Below the pieces are notes generated by a model. The model saw only the letters and a program-made list of their open reading frames with translations. It was not told where the DNA came from and did no database searches. The translations under genes were made by a program, and so were the position numbers. Shown here piece after piece: positions 1-12,441 of a stretch of DNA of 64,000 nt. The stretch's first letter is position 1. Each line of letters opens with the position of its first letter. This DNA comes from Brugia malayi (lineage: Eukaryota > Nematoda > Chromadorea > Rhabditida > Onchocercidae): assembly GCF_000002995.4 (NCBI RefSeq), contig NW_025062475.1, forward strand, positions 1,922,001 through 1,986,000. Reading direction: 5' to 3'.

Positions 1-1108
1 AAGAAAAAACAATGTTGCAATTAACTAACACACATTGTTATAAATTAAATTTTAAAAAATGAAAAGAAAAAAATATGAGAGAGGGAGGGAGAGAGAGAGG
101 CAGGGAGAGAGGGAATGAGTAAACAAAAATAATTTCAAATTATTTTTTTAACTTTCCGCGATTTAACTTTGCTTTTTTGGGGAAAAAAAGCTTACTTGTG
201 TGCTTTTTATTGCATATTATCAAAAAATTTTTTCAATTTTTTCATTGAAAATTTGTTTGATAAATTAAAAAAAAAACACAAAAAAGAAAGAAAAAAAAAT
301 TGTAAATAATAGAAATTTTATTTTTATTAAATGAAATCAAAATTGTTCTCATTAAAGTATCATAACTTTTTATTATTTTTCATATTTTTATTTTGTGAAA
401 ATTTCGTGAAAATTTCATATTTGTAAAAAAAAGAAAAAAAAAATGAAAGAAAAGAAGGAAGCAATTATTGATCATTTCATTGAATAAAGAAATTTCTTTT
501 TTTTTCTTTGAAAATAAAATTGAAATTCAAAAAAAGCAAACACACATAGCGATACATCGAAGTATAAATATAAATTTAAAAAAATTTAATTCCATTTTGA
601 AAATTCAAAAATTTCATTATGCAAATTTGAAAATATAAATGCAAATGTCAACAATAATTAATGAATAAATGAATGAATGAAATTGGACAAATGACAATAA
701 ACAAAGTTTTATGAATAATTATAATATTGATGGCATATAGAAATAATTAAAAATTTAAAACAAAACAAAAAAAAAAAAAAAGAAAATAATTTTTAGTTAA
801 ATAATTTGAATGTAAAGATTAAATTATTATTAAAATGATTGAATTAAATCATTTCAATTTATCATTGTTATTTGTCAAAACTTTTTGTCAACAAAAAAAA
901 AAAAAAACTTTTTTCACAAACATTTTTTGCTAATTCTAAATATTAATAATAAATGAATGAATGAATTTGCAATTTTAAATGCCAATTTTAAACAATTTCA
1001 AATACAATTTCACTTTTTTTTCTTATTTTTTAATTTTATTTTTTATAAAATTTCAAAAAAAAAAAAAAAAAGAAAAAATAACTGACAAATCCAATATTAG
1101 TAATAAAT
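1..1108. other. AT-rich flank downstream of the 1.1-3.1 kb gene
   Basis: No coding signal is visible. The stretch is A/T homopolymer-rich. A GA-rich purine microsatellite lies at about 79-114, and ATGA/AATG short repeats occur near 660-685 and 950-965. It would hold the 3' UTR and polyadenylation region of the minus-strand gene ending at 1109. Confidence 0.6.
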
Positions 1109-2668
1109 TTAATGTCCATTTTCATTATTGTTATTAATATGATTATTATCATTTTCATTATCAGTATTACTAGTGGTACTGGTAGAAAAAATTTCATCAA
1201 TAACGAAATGTCGTATTAATGATTCCTGACTTGCGGTCCGCATTTCCGGTAATTGTTGCGAACCTTCCGAATTGCTAGGTGAACACTGCGAGCATATAAA
1301 ATATTCCAAGTATGATTCATCATTAACAATCAATGAATCATCGCATTCAATTGTTGCAAGCTTATTAGCATTAGCATTAGCACTGATAGTTACTTTTGAG
1401 TTGTTATCATCTATTTCTGCGCTATCACTCTTATCACTTATCAGTTGCATTCGTGTTGTTTGATCATTTGAATCAATTAGAATCCTCGATTGTCCATCGA
1501 AATTCCCTCCCTCTTGTGACAGCGATGACGATGAAAATTTCTGATTCATCAAATTCTGCGCCACATCTGAATTTGCAGCTATCATTGAATTTGTCAAATG
1601 ATGCAAAGGTATTGATTGTTCAGGAATTCCGGAATGCTCCAATTCTGCTGAATGTCCTAAATTCGCCGGATTTTCCGCATTTGATAAATGCTCCAAATTT
1701 GTTGTTTGTTCTGGATTTGCTAAATGTTGTGAGTTTGGTGAATGAATCATACTTGTTAGATATTGTGAAGTTGTTAAATAACTTGAATCAGGTAATTTTC
1801 CGGAACGGAATGATTGCTCTGAATTTGTTGAATATTTGAAACTTGATAAATTGCTTGAATTTGATGAATTCTCTGATTGTTCTGATGAATGCATTGATTC
1901 TCCTAATTGCATCGAATTTGTCGAATATTCTGTTTGACTTCCTGAATTTTCCGGATCAATAGAGTATTGCCTTAATTCTTCTTCTAATTGCATTGTATTT
2001 GCCGAATATTCTGTTTGACTTCCTGAATTTTCCGGATCAACAGAGTATTGCCTTAATTCTTTTTCTAATTGCATTGTATTTGCCGAATATTCTGTTTGAT
2101 CTCCTGAATTTTCCGGATCAATAGAGCATTCCAAAGTTATAGATTGTTCCAAATTTGTTTCACTTTGTTGTAAATTTGATAAATTCGCGAAGTGTCCTTC
2201 GGTATGCATCAAATCTACTACTTTTGACTGAGTTACATCGGTTGACCTTTCGAAATTTGTCGGTGAACTTTCAGAATCAGTTGAACTCTTTGAATTCGAT
2301 GAATGTTTTAATTCTGTTAACTTTTCCAAACTTTCATGATGTTTTGTCTTTGAATTTGACAAATGCTTTAAATTTAAAAATTTCCTTAAATGAGCAAATC
2401 GATTTCGCAGAGATTTAAAATTGAATAAATTTTTTGAAGTTGAATTTGAACTTGTCGTTGGCTGATCACTTTGTAAAATACTATAACTCTGTGATCGTTG
2501 TCTTAATGCATTAAACTTTCGACTAAATATTTTCAATGATAAAAAATTTTTTCTTAATTTTTTCGTTTCATCGCAAATCAAATTTTCGTCTGAATTTTCT
2601 TCTGAATTATCAGATTTCAGTACTTCTATCTCCTAAAAATAATTCAAATTTAATTAATCAATGATCGA

Positions 2669-2700
<32 letters not shown>

Positions 2701-3119
2701 AAAAAATGACAACAATTTTATGATAAAATTAATTATAATCACTTTTTTTTTCATTAAAAATTTTTCAATTCATTACAAAAATTTTTTATATTTCATTAAT
2801 AAGAACGATTTTAAATTAATCAAAATGAAAAAAATTTGATATATTATTATTGTTTAAATTGAATTAACTATTATCATTCATTTTTTGATAACATTCTTTA
2901 TCATAATATCAGTAACACTATAGGATAACATGTTAAGATTATCATTTTATTATTATTATTATTATTAACATTTATTGCTACATTGTTAACTGAAATCACA
3001 GCTTCCGAAACTAACATCTTCATTATCATTTCCTGGCTTATCACTTGAGTCATTTTGCTGTTCGTTATCAGTTGGACGTAAATTGTTATCATCTGCCATA
3101 TTTGTATTTGACTATTATG
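1109..3119 (-). CDS. Uncharacterised S/N/Q/E-rich protein with 27-residue tandem repeats (2 exons)
   Basis: Model: complement of exon 1 3016-3099 (28 codons, start MADDNNLRPT) and exon 2 1109-2632. Exon 1 ends at donor GTTAGT and exon 2 follows a TTTTAG acceptor; both are phase 0, giving 535 aa. An in-frame TAG lies just upstream of the ATG, and a TTATTTCAG acceptor 20 nt upstream (leader exon from 3119) fits trans-splicing. The N-terminal third of exon 2 is basic (KKLRKNF). The rest is dominated by Ser, Asn, Gln, Glu and Leu, with irregular short repeats such as SNSEQS and NLEHLSN. Three copies of a 27-residue repeat (core DPENSGSQTEYSANTMQLEE) sit in the middle. There is no signal peptide, membrane segment or recognised domain. 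It is probably intrinsically disordered. I do not recognise a family and infer no function; splice phase and a 1.5-kb open frame in AT-rich DNA are the main reasons to call it real. Confidence 0.62.
1895..2130 (-). repeat. 81-bp coding tandem repeat, three copies
   Basis: The motif CCTGAATTTTCCGGATC recurs at 1941, 2022 and 2103, an exact 81-bp period that keeps the reading frame and encodes the 27-residue repeat of the minus-strand protein. The third protein copy diverges at its end (MQLGESMHSS). Confidence 0.85.
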
Positions 3120-4852
3120 CTGAAATAAATGATACTAATTAGCTTTGTTAAAACTGATAAAACTTTAAAACTTCACAAATATCTAATAAAATTATCAGCA
3201 AATTAATTAAATCAATTTTAGCAGCTAATAATAAATCAATTGGTTAATTAAATTTTATTGAATAATCAAAACTAAAAGCTTTAAAATTTTAATTCGATTA
3301 AATAATTTGCATATATTCATTAAATAAATAAAATCTTTCTTTTTTTACATATGAAATTATAAGTAACTGTTAGAGTTACATTAATTATCATAAATAAATT
3401 TACTTAGAATGATAGCAGAGAAAAAAAGAAAAGTAATAACTCATATCGATTTTATTTTTTAGCAAAATTTAAATCTAACAATGTGATCATCCATTTTGAT
3501 CTTTTCTACTATGTAAAATAATTAATTTGTATGAAAATGTCTCACATATTCGTTTCTGTTTATTAAATAATTTTTGTAAATAAAAACATTCACTTCAATT
3601 TGTAATATTTACAATTTATTGTCAAACTAAACACGAAAAAAAAGATAAACAAAAACAAGTCATAAAGAATGTTTACAAATAACTTTTGTAAACAAAAAAA
3701 AGAAAAAAACTGATAATTTCAATAATTGATTATTTATTGATATTTGTTGTTTTTTTTTTTTAAATTTATGCTTAAAAATTTTATTTATTACAACAATTTT
3801 TCTTCGTTTTTTTTTTTTTTTTTTTTTTGGAAAGGGGGGGGTATAATTTTTATTAAAATATTAATTTAATCGAATTCTTTTCACTCCTATTTTATGCTTT
3901 CACAAATAAATGAACGTACATTTAAAATGATTTGAAGTTAATTATCTAAAAATAATTAAGCAATTAATCAAGTATTAATCAAATGTTTGAAGAATTTCGT
4001 TTAAAATTTATACAATTACTTATAATCAAATTCATTTTTAGTTATTATATTCAAAAAGTATATGTAACATAAAATTAGTAATATATGAATCAATTTTTAC
4101 TGTAAGTAACTGTTACTAATTAATGCTAATTTAATTAAGCAAATTTTGCTAATTTTTAAATTTAATAATATTTGAACAAAATATATCACACAACAACCAT
4201 ATTAATTCAAAAAAAAAAAAGTATCAAATAATATTAGGAAAGTGAGAAATAATTATGAAAGATATAAAAATGTTAAATAATTGTTATGTGATTAAGAGAG
4301 TGTTAAAATTATTGATAAGAGATAAAGGTAGTGATTAATGGAAATTGCTGGAATTATTGGAGAGCTAAAAAGTTGGGTCAAATTTTTGTTCTATGATCTT
4401 TTGAGCGGTCAATCTTTTATGTTTGATAATTTTTTTTTTTATTTCCAATTCATTTATTCTTCCATTTCATTTCTTTTCATAAATCATTGAAACAAACAAT
4501 AATATAAAATAAATTAATTTAATTAAACGAAAAAAAAAAAAAAACACTGCGAAATTTAAATAATTAAAATTTTAAGATATTAAAATATATGAAAAAATAA
4601 ATTATTGCTAACTTTGAAATATTTCGCAAAAATTTTGGGAATTCTTTTTTTTGTTATTTATTTCAAAAAAATAATTAGCACTGAATAATTTAAATTTCAA
4701 TCTTAAATTTCTCTTTAAAAAAAAAAGTAATTATTGAAGTGATTAAATGATTAAATTAATCTTTCACATATTTATTTATATATATTTCAAATATCTTTTA
4801 TTTCAGTATTTTATCTTTCCTTCCTAAATTAATTACTGTGCATATATTGCAG
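3120..4852. other. Divergent intergenic region between the first two genes
   Basis: About 1.7 kb of AT-rich sequence between two divergently oriented genes, so it must hold both promoters. A poly-T tract followed by a run of G lies at about 3807-3841. No exon, RNA gene or obvious element is visible. Confidence 0.55.
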
Positions 4853-7800
4853 ATATTATGGAGGAAAGACAAGAACAGAATCTCGAGGAGATTTCAGATG
4901 CATCAAAGCTAGATGGTATGTTCTCTTGAATTCTTTAGAACAGAATCTCGAGGAGATTTCAGATGCATCAAAGCTAGATGGTATGTTCTCTTGAATTCTT
5001 TAGAACAGAATCTCGAGGAGATTTCAGATGCATCAAAGCTAGATGGTATGTTCTCTTGAATTCTTTAGAACAGAATCTCGAGGAGATTTCAGATGCATTA
5101 CGCACTTTTAAATTCACTCAAACAGAATCTCAACGATGCATCTGAATTCACTCAAACAGAATCCCAACGATGCATCTGAATTCACTCAAACAGAATCCCA
5201 ACGATGCATCTGAATTCATTCAAACAGAATCCCAACGATGCATCTGAATTCATTCAAACAGAATCCCAACGATGCATCTGAATTCACTCAAACAGAATCC
5301 CAACGATGCATCTGAATTCACTCAAACAGAATCCCAACGATGCATCTGAATTCATTCAAACATTTTCAAATGCTTCAAATTATTTGTTTCAAATTTATTC
5401 TTTAGATACTGTCGAAGAGAAACAACAACAGAATCTCAAAAATAATTCAAATGCGCCAACTGGAAGTGATAATATCAAAGATCAAAGATCAACGAAATTT
5501 AACAAAGATGAAAATGTAGAAAAAATTTAAAAAAGAAAAAAAAAAAAAAAAAACTTAAAGAAAATATATCAAATGAATACTGTTGATTGACTTTTTGTTT
5601 ACTTTTAAAATTTCTAAAATTTGTGACAATAAAAATTCTTTTTAAAAGATAATTTTTTAAAAATTCTTTTTAAAAAATTTCAAACATTTGCAAAAAATAT
5701 TGTTTAAAATTTAACAATTAAAATTGATTTAATTCTTTATTAAGTTTTTTTTTTTTCCTTCTATGGTAGTATTATTTCATTTCTAAAATACAAAAAAGAA
5801 AAATTATTTTTAACATCGTTAAATGGTTAATAATCAAAGTGAAAAATTTGTATGCTTTTTTAAATTTAATAAACTATTTGATTTTTCCATTTCAAATTTT
5901 ATTTTTTATTTTTGTTATTTTGTTGTTTAGGAAGATATCGATAAAATTGATTATTCATTTGATTGGGAAAATGATAAATTAACAAATGAAGAATTAAGAA
6001 TGGAACTTGCATTTAAATTATACAATGTTCCAAGCGTTTGGAAAGTACCAGCAAATATTTTAATCAATTACTTAATTAAAAAAGTAAGCAATTCAAATTT
6101 TTATTTTCATTTCCATCGTTCTTTTCTTCTTTCTTTCATTATCAGTAATCAATCATTTGATAAAATTAATTGATAATTTAAAAAGGAATTTTTTAAATTT
6201 AAACTTTCATTAAATTTACTTCTAATTTTTAATGTTTCACATATATGAAATTAATTTGATAATATGTTAATTACTATCTTTATTAATATGTTTTCATTTC
6301 TTTCTTTTTTTTGAAAGAAATTTTATTTGATGAATTTAATAAATTAATTAAAATATCCATTGATAATTTAATTAGTTTGAAGTTTAAAATGTGTAATGGA
6401 AGAATGAAAGAATTAGTTTTGTATTTTTAATTAATTCAAAATTAAAAAAGCATTGTAAATTCAAATTTTATTTACTTATTACTTTGTAATGTTGTAAAAA
6501 AATTAATTTCGTTGCATTAGTTAGATTGAATTTTTTATAAATTTTGTTCATTTTTTTTATTTTTATTTCTTTTTTTTTATTATTTTTTTTTGTTTATTTC
6601 TTTTTATTTTGTTTATTTCTTTTTATTTTGTTTCTTTCTTTTTGTTTTGTTTATTTCTTTTTATTTTGTTTATTTCTTTTTATTTTGTTTATTTTGCTAT
6701 CCAATTTATTTTAGACATTAATTTATCGTTTTTTTTTTTTTTTTTTTTTTTAAACAACAATTTTTGTTTAATTGTGATTTTTTTCTTTTTAAATAAATTT
6801 TTAATTAAAAATTGATTTCATATCCCAGAACTCAGAATTATTTGTTTCTCTGCTACTAAAAAAAAAGGAAATTTAAAGAATTATTATAGCATTAATTTCT
6901 TTTTTATGAATTATTTCACCAATAAATTAATGAAATATAAATTTATTTATTTGTTTATTTGCATTTTGTTTTTTGTTATTAATTTCAAATTGCTTTTTCT
7001 GTTTGAAAATAAAACTTAGCATTGGTTTTACTTGATCAAATGATTTTTTTTTTTTAAATTAATTAATACATTTAATTGATTAATAGTTGAATGAATGAAT
7101 GAATGGAAAATTAATAAAAATTAATTAATATCAATAAGATTTTACATTTTTTAAATCTTTTTTTATTATTATTTGTTTTTTTTTTTTTTTTTTTTGTTTT
7201 TAGGAATGTTTACATTACCCTTTTCTTTTCATTTATGTTTTGTTAAATTTTTCTAGCTCTTTTTTCAAAAATTTAGAATAATTTTTTAATATTATTTGTT
7301 ATCATTTAGTTTTGCTATTTTTATCACTTATTTATTTATTTATTTTTGGGTTTTTTTACTTTTTTATTTTAAATTAGTAATCGGAATTTTTATTTAAAAA
7401 ATAAAATTGTTTGTTTGATATATTTTTATCTTCCAATCATCGTTTTTTTCTTGATTTTATTATTATTATAATTACTATGTGATAAGTAAAATCACAATTT
7501 CCTGCTTGAAAAATTTCTTTTTTCAAATTATTTTTATAATCGCTATCTCTAATTTAATTTAATTTAATTGTGATCTATAATCAGTGCCATTGGCTTAAAA
7601 AAGTTAATAAATTAGTAAAGAATTTAAAATAATTTAAACAGAATAAACAGAAAATTTAAAAATTTATTGAACTGAGTTAAAAAATAACTCAAAACGAAAT
7701 AAATTATCAAAATTTGTGGACAATACATTTAATAATATTGAATTGTGTTAAATAATTGTGATAAACTCTTTATGTGTGATAAACTTTTTAGGATGATAAC

Positions 7801-8282
7801 AGTGATAAAAATTTAAAAGCAATGGATGAAATTCGATTTGCTTGCAAAAATTTGATTGATTCAATGGAAAATTACAGTGGTAAGCAAGATTTTATTGCTG
7901 TAAATATTTTATTTATTTAAAAGTTAGAATAAATTATTTATTGTTTTTTGCTAAAATAGTATGCAATCAGAAATTATACTTAAACAAAAGTTTTTTTGAT
8001 TTATATTTTTCCAATTTATTTCGTTTCATTATGTATTTGAAAAAAAAAAAAAAAAAAACTATTTAATGAAATTTTATCCAATTTATTTGTTTATTCATAT
8101 ACATAATTTAATTGACCAACTGACCAATTCCGATTTGCAAAAATGTCAAATTAAAATTATTTTAATGAAAGAAATATGAAATTACTGTTATTACTCTTAT
8201 TATTATTATTGCTATTGCATTATTGGCCTATTATTATTTATTATTATCATTATCTCATTATTGTCACTGTTGCTATTATCAG

Positions 8283-8329
<47 letters not shown>

Positions 8330-10290
8330 CAGTTATTTTTATTATCAATTGTTATTATTATTATTATTACTATCGGTATTATTATTTATAACATTATTAT
8401 CACTAATTATTATTTATTGTTATTAATATTATTACTACTGTTATAATAAATTATTATTATCATTAATTAGTGATTATTTTGTTTAGAATATTATCAATTA
8501 GTGGCATTTACAATGCAAAGAATGTCACCACTTCTGCTGGAAATGCAATACTCAAATATGAAATCAAATAATGAATCGTACAATTTCATCGAACGAATTA
8601 ATAATTTGGCATTGGTTCAAGCAAGCGCTGATTTTGCGACAGATTTGATCAATTCAAGGAAGCTTTATTATATGAATATTTCAACAAATTTTAGAAAACT
8701 GATAATTAATCTGAAACAAACTTATCAACGAGTAAATAATTCAAACACTGATAATAATGAAACAAATTCTAAAATGATGAAAGTGATTCACTCTAACTTA
8801 CAACATTTAACTTATCGAATTGCTGCGACCACTTTTACCTCTAAAGTAAATAAACTGCCATTTGGCACTAACACTAACAAAAGTATAACTTCCAGAAGAA
8901 AAGAAATCATTTTTGAGACAATTGAAGCTAATGACGATGAAAATGCATCAACATCTGGACTGAAGGATATAGCTTATAAAAGAAATAAAATTAATATCGA
9001 ATTAAAATTGCAAATCGATATGCACAAAAGAAATGCAATAAAAAATATAATTAATGCAATGATTACAATCAGTAATTCAGTACAGCAATTCAATAGCAAA
9101 GCACACTCGGATGCACGACAAATGCTAAAGAGTATTCATCGAGCAGAGACAATTGCGCTCGAAATGAAATATAGTAAAAAACTAAGTGACGAGCAGTCAC
9201 AGTGTGTCACAAGTAATTTCAGTGCTTGCATTCGTTTTGCGCATCGAATTGTGAGCAATATTTCTGCATTAATTGAAAATATAGAAAAAATCATTGCATA
9301 TCTGAAATTAAATGAAATTAAATTACTATTATTAGATAGAAATAGTGAATTACAATTAAGTTTAATTAATTTTGAAAGTAAACTTTGTGATAATTTGGCC
9401 GAATTTGACATTATCATTGATGCTAGTGAAGCAGCAAGTGATTTATTTGAAAATACTGAACTTGAGTCACTTTTTTATTTGCCCACTCGAGAAGTAATCA
9501 GATGTGAAAAGATATTTTATAATCATTTATCAGAATTTGTTTCATTATCACGAAACTTTAGCGATGCATGGAATGCTAATGATGCATTTGCTGATATGTT
9601 ACAATATTTACTTATTTTTATAATGAATGATGATGATGATAATGATGATAATGATTATAATGGTGGTAATGATAATGATAAAAATGATAATGCTAGTGAT
9701 AACTTTTGTACTATTATACCGAATGGAACTAATCTTGAATGTGCATCCACTGATAATAATGATACTCAAATAAGTGACACTAATTTATCATTCAATTATC
9801 AGTCAAATGTAACTGAAGAATTAAAAGATGAAATTTCAGAAGAAATTATTTCAAAAAAAACAACGAAAACAAAATCGAAGAAAAAAATAAATGTAAGATT
9901 TTTTTTTTTTTTTTTATTCATTAAATAATATTATTTATTCTATTTTACACTTTCTTGTATTTCAATTTTCAAATTTATTTCATTAAAAAAAATTTTCTTC
10001 AATTTTTTAAGCAAATTTTATTAAAATTAAAAAAAAAAAATACGAGATACTTTTCTTTTTTTTTTTCTTTTAATAAAGATAAATAAATTTAAGTACTAAA
10101 ATTCAAAAATATATAAAAATAAAAAAAAAAAAAAAGATTAATGTGATATTTTACAATGCATTTGTACATGATAAATTACAAAAATTATCAATTATTGATA
10201 GTAATTTTTAAGATTTTTAAACAATTAAAATTTCATTTATAATTTTTATTTTAATAATTGCAGAAATCTAAAAAGAAGAGACGAAGATAA
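4853..10290 (+). CDS. Uncharacterised protein with basic C-terminal tail (6-exon model, about 613 aa)
   Basis: Exons: 4858-4915, 5406-5515, 5931-6083, 7792-7879, 8487-9892, 10264-10290. All joins are in phase and total 614 codons. A GCAG acceptor at 4852 precedes the ATG by 5 nt, consistent with trans-splicing. The donor after exon 2 is GTAGAA, weak but the only one in phase; the same hexamer closes an exon of the DDX60 gene at 52418. Exon 3 reads FDWENDKLTNEELRMEL. The large exon 5 is mostly helical, polar sequence, ending in an Asp/Asn run encoded by GAT/AAT triplets (about 9625-9700) and a Lys-rich stretch. The last 27-nt exon adds KSKKKRRR and stop, so the tail looks like a bipartite nuclear localisation signal. 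There is no membrane segment or recognised domain. Tandem arrays at 4873-5365 lie between exons 1 and 2 and may provide extra 14-residue exons. Function unknown. Confidence 0.65.
4873..5098 (+). repeat. 65-bp tandem repeat carrying exon end, donor and acceptor
   Basis: Three complete units start at 4873, 4938 and 5003, and a partial one starts at 5068; the period is exactly 65 bp. Each complete unit contains 42 nt of the end of exon 1, then donor GTATGT, then 17 nt ending TTCTTTAG. The 42-nt part is in phase (encodes EQNLEEISDASKLD) if the 23-nt GT...AG piece is removed. Reading straight through shifts frame and hits TGA. Confidence 0.9.
5111..5365 (+). repeat. 34-bp tandem repeat, about 7.5 copies
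   Basis: AATTCACTC/AATTCATTC starts recur at 5111, 5145, 5179, 5213, 5247, 5281, 5315 and 5349. Units share CAGAAT, GATGCAT and GAATTC with the 65-bp array just upstream, so one array probably grew from the other. A 34-bp period and a TGA in one frame mean it cannot be a long coding repeat. It ends just before the acceptor TTATTCTTTAG used by exon 2 at 5406. Confidence 0.88.
6590..6712 (+). repeat. Pyrimidine-rich repeat, about 19 bp period
   Basis: TTTATTTCTTTTTATTTTG-like units repeat about five times inside the 1.7-kb intron between exons 3 and 4 of the 4.9-10.3 kb gene. The open frame across it is a Phe/Leu-rich artefact. Confidence 0.7.
8283..8330 (+). repeat. TTA trinucleotide microsatellite
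   Basis: About 16 uninterrupted TTA units inside the intron just before exon 5 of the 4.9-10.3 kb gene. It is surrounded by degenerate TTA/TTG/TCA repeats from about 8185 to 8470 that create spurious Leu/Ile/Tyr-rich open frames. Confidence 0.9.
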
Positions 10291-12113
10291 ATATAGCACA
10301 CAGTTTTCTGCCGCAATTTACAAATTTAAATTTATTATTTGCTTTCTTTTTTTTTTTTTTTTTTTTTTGAAATTTTCTAATTAATAAAAATTTGTTTTGA
10401 TTGTTTCTTTTTTTCCTTTTTGTATTTTAATTTCTTATTTTTGTTTTTGTTTTTCTATAATAATATACGTATGATTTGTAGAAAATTATTGCAAATTGAA
10501 AGGTATAAAAAATATTTTGAAAAAAAACTTTTGCACAATAAACAATAAAAATTTTTTTTAGAAAAAAAAAAAAAAAAAAAGCAGAAAATATAATAATATT
10601 ATAGTATTAATTGCTTTTATTCTATTAGAAATTTTAAAATTTTGAAATTTTTCTTCTTTAAAATTTAAAAATATTTCTAATTTTTTGTGATACTTAAGAA
10701 AAAAAAGCTAATTGTTTGCATTTTGTTTATTGTTTACTTTTACCTTTTATACTTTCCTATTTCAAATATATTTACTTATTAACAAACAATTAATTATCAT
10801 TCTTTTATACTATAACTACTGGAAAAAATTAATTTCTTTACATCTCTTTAAAATAATATATCAATGCATTTGCAAAAAAAAAAAAAAATTAGAAGAAATT
10901 CAATTTCAATTTTCATTTGCCTAAAATTTTGTATTAATTTCTTTCTTTTTTTTATTGTTCAAATTTTATCAAATCTTTTTAGCATATAGCAAATATTTGT
11001 GCATAATTTTGTTGGAAATTTTTTTTTTTTACCTATTAACAACATACTAATTTGCTTTTTGATATGAAAATACTTTGATGCATAAAAGTATTATTATTAT
11101 TATTATTATTACATTCCTGATTTGTAGTTTTCCGGAAAATAATTTTACTTCAATTTGTTTTATTGCTTCGTTTATTTCAATGCATATTATTGTTGATTTT
11201 TCTTCTCTTCTCTACATATTTATTGTATATTTTACATGCTTTATTTTAGTTCTTTTTTTCTCAGTAAATTTTTACATTTACAAAATTTTATTTAAAACGT
11301 TTTACTGTTTTCTTTTTTTTTATTTTTTATTTTTTTTTTTTGAGATAGCTATGATGATTTGATAAAATGAATTATTAAAGAGTTAAAATTAAAGTAAGAA
11401 TTGAAGAGATTTTCAATTATTTTATTAAATGTTCAATATTCTCGCAGTAAACATTTTAATAAATCAATAAATAAATTGATAAGACAATTTCTCATTAGCT
11501 ATTAATTAGCTAATCCTTAACAATTTAATTATTTCAGAATTAAATATGAAATAATTTCTCATTTTTTAATTCCATCCATACATTCTATGAAAAATTCAAA
11601 CTGTGAGTGCTTTTTCAGTTTTTTTTTTTTTAAAAAATATTTAGCTAAATTCGACTATTTTAATAATAAAATGTTTTGAAAAATTAATGATATAATTACA
11701 AAATTTAATTTCTAGAAAAAAAAAAAAATATTACTTTGCATTTCATTAAAAAAAAAATTAAAATTTCATTATTTCCCCAATAAAACTGAATTCTAGCAAA
11801 TTAATTTATAATTATAACATACATTTTAAGATTGCTATAATCAATAGTTGAAAATTTTTTCCAGAATTTAATCAAATTTCATTTTCAGTCAATTAAAGAT
11901 AAATATTTCAATTCATTTCCTTCTTAACTTAAAAAAAAAAAAAAAAGTAAATAATAGATTAATTATTAATGAAAATTCGTAATTGATAACTGATAATAAA
12001 AGGAATATGATAAAGTTAAAATTATCATTAACATTGATTTGTTGCACTTTTATGCCAACAAAATTTGTTTTTTTTTTCTAATTTTGAAAATTTAATTTAA
12101 TTTATCATTTTAG
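10291..12113. other. AT-rich intergenic region
   Basis: A candidate polyadenylation signal region (AATAAA/AATAAAA) for the upstream gene lies at about 10538-10550. Otherwise the stretch holds homopolymer runs and a TTA microsatellite at about 11087-11110. I see no exon in it. Confidence 0.55.
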
Positions 12114-12150
12114 GATAATATTATTATTATTATTATTAATCTCTATAATA

Positions 12151-12153
12151 GGG

Positions 12154-12184
<31 letters not shown>

Positions 12185-12187
12185 GAA
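12151..12187 (+). repeat. GA microsatellite
   Basis: An almost pure GA tract. It runs directly into the candidate plus-strand exon at 12196 and would read as Arg-Glu repeats if translated. Confidence 0.9.
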
Positions 12188-12195
12188 ATGATCAA

Positions 12196-12441
12196 ATGAT
12201 GGAAATGTATGATTGTCTTCGAATGACACAAATGATACGATCATCATTACATAATGCTATTCAAAAAGTATTAGCAATGTATTTTTCTTTCTTTTTTTGC
12301 TTATAATATTATTAAATTGAATTGAAATTAATTTAATCAAATAATACATTAAATTTCGAATATAAAAATATCAAATTTTATAGGATTTATTCATTAAAAA
12401 CGATCGAAATGTGACATTTCTCATCGGATATCGTTGTTGAG
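12196..12441 (+). CDS. Possible short gene or 3' exons of a gene (2 exons, unrecognised)
   Basis: The first exon (12196-12269, possibly starting further left) reads MMEMYDCLRMTQMIRSSL and onward to IQK, followed by donor GTATTA. A TTTATAG acceptor at 12383 opens a second exon reading DLFIKNDRNVTFLIGYRC then TGA at 12439-12441, in phase 0. The first exon is closed in all minus-strand frames and is more GC-rich than its surroundings, which favours coding. The second exon overlaps, on the opposite strand, the candidate last exon of the small membrane protein at 12371-12450; both are unlikely to be real. If this is a complete gene the product is only 42 aa; otherwise upstream exons are missing. 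No family recognised. Confidence 0.35.

Noticed and set aside
8176..8446. Three overlapping plus-strand open frames rich in Leu, Ile and Tyr
   Set aside because: They are translations of a TTA-type microsatellite inside an intron; no start context, splice logic or domain.
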